Assembly: GCA_038496445.1 (NCBI GenBank)
Contig: JALMLS010000056.1
Span: 248,001 to 312,000 of the forward strand
Reading direction: 5' to 3'
Origin: Trichosphaerium sp. ATCC 40318
Lineage: Eukaryota; Discosea; Flabellinia; Trichosidae
DNA: 64,000 nt
In this document: in pieces, positions 58,301 through 64,000 of the stretch
How positions within the stretch are numbered: position 1 is the stretch's first letter
How the letters are laid out: the number at the start of each line of letters is the position of its first letter
Position numbers and translations under genes: made by a program
The notes under the pieces: model-generated
Seen by the model: the letters and a program-made list of their open reading frames with translations, nothing else
What the model was told of the DNA's origin: nothing
Databases searched by the model: none

Positions 58301-61300
58301 CATTGAATACCATGATGAGGAGCTGACTTCTTCAGTGTTTCATCTTTTCGAACAAGCGCCTAGATTCCAATACTCGAATATAGTCAAGAGACTTGATGAC
58401 TTTACTTTTATTGTTACTGATGAAGATCACTCAATATGTACCACAATCGATAAACTCAGCAATGAAGTATTGGAGGTATTAGCTATTATTTCACCAGATA
58501 ACTTGCAATCGAAAGAAAAAAAGGTACGAAAGAGTGAGAAGGGGAGCAAGGGATTTAATATTGAAGCTTTACTTACACACCACTTTTAGGTTAAGGACTG
58601 TGTTGATAGACTTAAAAAGTTCATAAAAGACTATAAAAATAAGAAAAAAGTCCAGGATTTCATGCGTAGTATGGGCGTACATGATGTTATTTTAGAGATG
58701 TTTAGTCTACCTCTACCACGTAATTCTTCTATTTATAAGAAACTATTCTTGTTTCTTCAAGCAGTAAGATATTAACAAAGTGTTTTGGATCATTCTTGAA
58801 AATAACATAAAATTTAGTTTTGTGCTGATAACGCTCGGAATCAAGTACTAGTATTCCAATATATTCATAAGTACCTCCTTGGGTATTTTGGTCATTCGAA
58901 AAATATGATGCAAGATATCAAGCTACTGAGTGCTGCTTTGAAAGGGAACACTTTTATATGCCGTAACATCTCAGATGGCATGATAAAAAAGTACTTTTTT
59001 TTAAACACCATTACTCGCAACGCATTTCTCCGGTGGACCATATATTTAACCAATTTAGATCCTTCCAGATGATGATTTCTACAGAACTGCATCCCGAGTA
59101 TGTAACACTCTTTGATGTACGTAACTCTGGTTTGCCATAAATTACTAAGTTTCACTGTTTAGCATATTATTGCACCAAAGGGTACACCAATAGACAGCAA
59201 TATTTCTCGCCTTCTTCAGTATCTATGGCGATACAGATCCCGTGTACTCCCTATCATAAGTTTGAAGGCACAAGGGAATCTTATTGATGCTCTGTATGTC
59301 TTGCTGATCAATTTAACTAACGAATGACTTATCGATATTCTAGGCGTAAACTACAAACCAATAACATGGCGCACGTTCTGTCTCCTGTCGTAACAAAACA
59401 AAGACGAAAGAAAAAGAGCGGAAAAAAGGAAAATATCTTGTACGCTTCCCAAACAATCCAAAAACTTCTTTTTGCTTATATTTTGTTCTTTCAAGTGGTG
59501 ACGCACCTGTCATCTCATTGGTTGGGATCAATGGCGCTAAAGAGACGCCTATTGCAGAAGAACAACGGCAAGCTTATCACTTGGCAATGGTTGGGCTTTT
59601 GGCTGATTGTTTCAGCAGTACGTTTTGGCGTTAACTTTGTTTGTCACTTTTGTGCTAACAGCGTTTAAGGTGAGGTTGATAAGACTTCACAGCGTCAATT
59701 CATAACACTTCAAGATTGTGTTGATGTCATTGCTGATCCAAGCATTAATTTCAAAGTAAAGGCAGCTTACATGAACTTCGCTACAAAAGTCTATCTCCCA
59801 GAAAGAGAGGATAATGAATACGAAACAATTGTATCGCCAGAAGACGCAATATTGCTATGGAAAATTGTAAAGTCTATTGAAACTATTCTTAGCGTACGTA
59901 TTTTTTTGATCACGTGATTAGCTTGATAATCACTAAGCCGTTTTTGTTGTCTTGTGATTTTTGTATAACCCTTTGTTATTTTAGGATTACGATCATGCAA
60001 AGGCTGTATTGCATCTACCAGACGATATTAGCGGTGAGTTTTTTTAATGTTCTACAGCAGAACTGATGTGTTACAGTGAGTGATCAATCAAGCGGAAAGG
60101 AAGCACGTCGAAGATTGGGTAGAAGTAGAGCTGCTAGTGTTGGGCACATTGGGAGAAGACCTACTATTCTTGTTGATCCAACAAAGAAGTACAAAGAAAA
60201 CCTAGTTGTTGAGTACTTACTTTGTTTGTCAGAAAACCGAAACCTACCATCCACCAAAAGATGGAATATGAATTATTCTACCTTAATGCTGCTCTTCCGT
60301 TCTTAGAGCCTTTTTATAAGCACTATTACAAGATACTAGATGTCGATTAGTACGAAGATGTTTAGTAACTTTTTTTTAAAATTTTGTTCTTTAGTCCAGC
60401 GAAAAAATGCTCGAATGTTGTTGTTGATGTATTGACCGAATTGGCAAATAACGAAGAGCACTCTTTTCTTGATGAACTAGAGATAGAGATTCGTACAGTT
60501 GTTGCAGTTATGAGGGATAATGGAATATTGGGTTACAATGCTTATACGGACGTTAATGTACGTGGAGTGCTCTCATTTGTCACCATTGTAGGAAAAACTA
60601 ACACGTTCTTACAGTCAGCAGAAGAACGACCTGTTCCACTAAGGATCAATAGCTCTGATTTCAATGATAAAACTAGACACATCAACGAACACGTGAAGAA
60701 AAAAGTTAAACCAAATAAGCCAGACAAAAAGTACAACAAACTATTTCCCTTTTTTAACCATGAGATTTCGATACTCATGAAACATTCTTATTAGAGCCAA
60801 ACCTAAGAAAATGACTTACGAAGAACGTTATGAACATATGAAAAAGGTTTTCATGGCTCATAATTTGGAGCATGTCACAGAAATGTTAACAGAAGACCAC
60901 TTTAATATTCTAGTTCAACTAGCACACTCCACAGAGTACGTCTCCATAAGCACATCACCACCTTAACTCTTTGCTAGCTCTGCGTATTGGCAGCTTCAAC
61001 AAAATTGTAGGAAAGCTTTGAGATCCATGATTAGAAAACAAAGAGTACCTCAGCACGTGGACTACAATCACTTGGCTGTATGAAATCTTTCAAAAAAAAA
61101 ATTGCTTTGTAATTAATTATTAATTCTTTGTTGTTCTAGATTGTTGCTCTTGAAGGACTTCGTCACCCTAAATTTATGAAAGAATCATTAAAGCTTATTA
61201 ACACAATGCTTAAACTTGATCTTGTTCACCCAACTCCTGAAAATCTACACCTAAACAAGTACTTTCCTATCATCAACCGTTTCATAGAAAAAAGCATTAG

Positions 61301-64000
61301 AGAGATGAGGGTACACACCAAAACGTGGAATGCATTTCAAGCTCATATTGTCTAGGATCGTGTATCACGATCAAAGAGTGAATTTTTAATGGAGAAGTCT
61401 GAAAAGGCTTTAGAGAAGCAAGAGTATGATAAAATTCGTCATCTTATTAAATTTATTGGAAGACTTTGTGAAAAGAATCCAGATATTCAAGTACGCAAGA
61501 ACTGCCTTCCTTAAAGGATTATCTTTGTGCTAACTACTTTTGTGCTGTCTAGGTATATGCAAGGTCACAACCCGACGCGTATGTATCAGTTGACTTACTT
61601 CAGAATACATTACTGTTCTTACAAGAAGCTACTGGTGAAATGACTTTAAACAGATACTTGGTATAGTCAGAAAAGTTACGAAAATTCATACTTACTCACT
61701 CCTTCTATTAGATAGAGACGATTTACAAATCGCTTTCACAAATACTCGCGGGAGCACAAGAGCTTGAGATTGGTCCTGATTTTATAGACCTAATGATTGA
61801 TCAAAGTGAAGACTTGATATTGCCTCGAGTCGACGAGGTACATACCAAGAATAATAGTCAAAGATCTTAACAATTCCGCAAATAGGCTCTACACATGAAG
61901 AAAGCGGTAGTCAACTTCCTCAATACAGTAGCGAGTATCCCTGATGTGAATAATATTATGGTAAAGGAGAAGGATCTAGTCTTCTTGGCTACCTTGGTAA
62001 GCTCTAATTCAAACGATGTTTCTTGGGTTTTCTTACTTTTTCAGGTTGATCATATGAATGAGTATGCGAAGATACATTCAGATAAAAACAAGCAGAATAT
62101 GCCTCGCGAAACGCTTCGTAATTTAGAAAAACTTGTACGCTGATTTGTTAGATTGTGTATCCTGAGTGGTTCTAACTATTTCCTTCAAAGGTTCTCGCTT
62201 CATACCGCCTTGTAAAGATTCTTGTCATAGCGGATGAACGTAGTATAAACGAGGTATGTAAAGATTACTCCATCCAATCCACTTACAGTACTTTCTAGCA
62301 TATCCATGCAGCAAATGATGCGTGTGATAAGTTATATGAAGATAAAGTAATTGGTCAAGTTGAGATACTTAACAAAGATAAAGACTTGCTTAAAGTATGT
62401 TCTTTTGGACCCTTTTTTTGTTGTATACAAACTTATCACGTGATTTTTAGGTTTATTTTCCTGTACCCAAATCTTGTATTTATCTTGACAGAGAGTTTGG
62501 AGCTCAAAAACTTCAGAGTTCTTTAGATGATGAACTTATTACGCACATTTACTCTACAAGTAACTGGTATGCTTATTATACCTAACTTATCTTGTATTTT
62601 TCTTGTTTAACAGTTAATACTTTAGGCGTAATCCAGTGTCTAAATTACGAGCTTATGTCCAGTGGGCAGCTGTGCTGCTACTTAATTTAGTACGTCTTTT
62701 TTATTATTATTATATTCTTGTGATTATTCTACAGGAAAATCTTCGCTTCTTTCATAAGCTGCGACTTGGAAAACTACTCAAATTCTTTGAAATACAACGT
62801 ATCATAGCATTCACCATAGCGTTACTCATAAACTGTCTCTTGATTGCATTCCTGAACGAAGATAATGACTTCAGGTACCTCTTTTATTGTTGTTATCATG
62901 TTGATAAATTTGTAGATATGTGGGCGTTCAGTGGGCAGTACGTATACTGGGTATAATACATATACTCAGTGCTGGTATTTTATTCCTATCATTTGTGACT
63001 CACAAAGGATTTCTGATAGTAAACAAGCGGTGAGCCACTAGGTTGTTCTTGTTTTTTTCTTACACTTCGTTTAGGTGGATGAGCGAAGTAAGAAAGGATC
63101 GATCTGTTGCTGAAAATGTACTCATGAGTTCTAAAGATAGACGAGTATGTCCACGCAAATAGCAATACAATATTATCTTTAGACCTTTTTGACCTCAGTT
63201 CTTTTTCGAAAGAATTGGCTTTTGTTTAAGCTTCCCTTTGCTTATCATTGAATAGAAATTCTTGATAGAAAATAGAGGAATCTGTTACTATATGACAAGA
63301 TCTATTGGTCATTTCTTCGTCTCTCCTTTGACTATTTACTACCTTTTGTATTTTGCGACAAGTCTACTAGGTACAGAGTTATCTTATGGCTTTTATATCA
63401 AAATCAGTTTGTACTAATGTTACTCAAAAGGTTCTGCTGTAAATCCGTTCTTCTTTGCTTTTCATTTGTTTGATATAATCAATTGGAGCGACGAACTCAA
63501 AAGGATTGTCAAAGCGCTTACGTTCAATACAAAGAAACTCTTACTACTGGTATGTTCAATAATCATTAGAGTCACTATACTCTAAGAGAGTTAGTCATAA
63601 CTGACAGTCTTTGTTCACTTTTGTTTCTCGAGTTCCATAGAGCGCTTTCTTACTTACTTTTTTTGCCTTTAGCTTATATTAATCGTATTTGTAAACTGGG
63701 CATTTGCAATTGTTGGATTTCTGTGGTTACAAGATACTTTCGATTCAGCGAATGGAGCATTTTGTGATTTTCCAGTACAATGTCTCATATCGTGCCTGCA
63801 GTATGGGTGCGTGTATTCGACTACCTCTAAATGTGTTAAAGTCTGGCTAACTGTATTGGACGTATAGAGTTGGCATGGGAGGCGCATTGATGGAATTCCA
63901 GACGCCTATCAGTTGGGGACCGAGAAGTGCTTTGTTGTTTTGGTTTAACGTGTTCTACTTTTTGACGAACGGCATGTTGCTCCTCAATGTTATTCTATCG
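55329..64000 (+). CDS. IP3/ryanodine receptor-like calcium-release channel (3' end outside window)
   Basis: A many-exon gene starting MSSLKRATSVQPSGIITTNS. After a basic linker comes an IP3R-type N-terminal region (SGDIVRIYNPGEGAFLKAEK; DKLYYIKHFNTKVFLN), then long RIH-type helical repeats (ISFIDIVHEPDLANLSYQFL near 56680; similar exons to about 62500). The channel part starts near 62640 (KLRAYVQWAAVLLLNL) with helices including IIAFTIALLINCLLIAFL, HILSAGILFLSFVTH and LILIVFVNWAFAIVGFLWL. The last visible exon contains the predicted filter (GVGMGGALMEF) and the start of the pore-lining helix (FYFLTNGMLLLNVILS). Expected function: calcium release from the ER or acidic stores. Introns near 56427, 59910 and 62437 carry TCACGTGA. 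Confidence 0.88.
59910..59917. promoter_or_regulatory. Intronic TCACGTGA palindrome in the IP3-receptor-like gene
   Basis: The intron starting GTACGT near 59894 carries gatcacgtgatta. Two other introns of the same gene (56427-56434 and 62437-62444) carry the same 8-mer. The site near 62437 lies only about 10 bases before the 3' splice site. Confidence 0.3.

Noticed and set aside
1-64000. CRISPR arrays, bacterial operons, transposase or reverse-transcriptase genes
   Set aside because: None seen. The sequence is eukaryotic and the only regular repeats found are coding repeats and the LRR gene duplication.

Overview
This window is nuclear DNA from an intron-rich, gene-dense, AT-rich microbial eukaryote. 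Short spliceosomal introns, a Galpha subunit, ribosomal protein S14, HRD1, the APC/C subunit CDC26 and a large IP3-receptor-like channel leave no doubt about the domain of life. Placement within eukaryotes is uncertain. The Galpha looks amoebozoan or early-fungal. The Akr1-type DHYC palmitoyltransferase, the SANT/C2H2 factor and the crinkler-like kinase would suit an early-diverging fungus. The plant-type LRR surface proteins, the VWD/EGF protease and the IP3 receptor would also suit an amoebozoan or other unikont protist. I do not name a species.

Layout. 1-7.0 kb: two tandem minus-strand LRR surface-protein genes, the first cut off by the window start. 7.3-11.1 kb: a divergent pair, an ankyrin-DHYC acyltransferase (minus) and a membrane-anchored methyltransferase (plus). 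11.5-14.8 kb: a minus-strand crinkler-like protein with a hendecad coiled coil, a PD-(D/E)XK-like domain and a protein kinase. 15.8-20.4 kb: plus-strand FkbM methyltransferase, a basic coiled-coil repeat protein and a small ankyrin protein. 21-30 kb: minus-strand genes for a conserved unknown, CDC26, an F-box/TPR protein, a multi-pass membrane protein and a WD40 protein. 30.6-34.8 kb: plus-strand SANT/C2H2 factor, Galpha and RPS14. 35.6-39.3 kb: a Q/N-rich coiled-coil protein (minus). 39.7-44.3 kb: HRD1 and a TMEM161 homologue (plus). 44.6-45.8 kb: an intronless F-box/LRR gene (minus), then 1.85 kb without a recognisable gene. 47.7-51.3 kb: a secreted protease-VWD-EGF protein. 51.4-55.2 kb: an F-box/beta-helix/helical/SPRY protein (minus), divergent from an IP3-receptor-like gene that runs off the window end.

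Functional themes are ubiquitin targeting (HRD1, CDC26, three F-box proteins), signalling (Galpha, IP3-receptor-like channel, palmitoylation) and secreted or surface proteins. Four genes (the crinkler-like gene, methyltransferase, Galpha and RPS14) were reconstructed exon by exon with consistent reading phase throughout; the SANT/C2H2 gene also closes in frame. Other exon boundaries are approximate.

Two genome-wide signals stand out. Introns very often start with GTACG. The palindrome TCACGTGA recurs in introns and intergenic DNA, and the exact 8-mer was not found in any exon. The strongest candidate for an unusual system is the crinkler-like nuclease-kinase protein.
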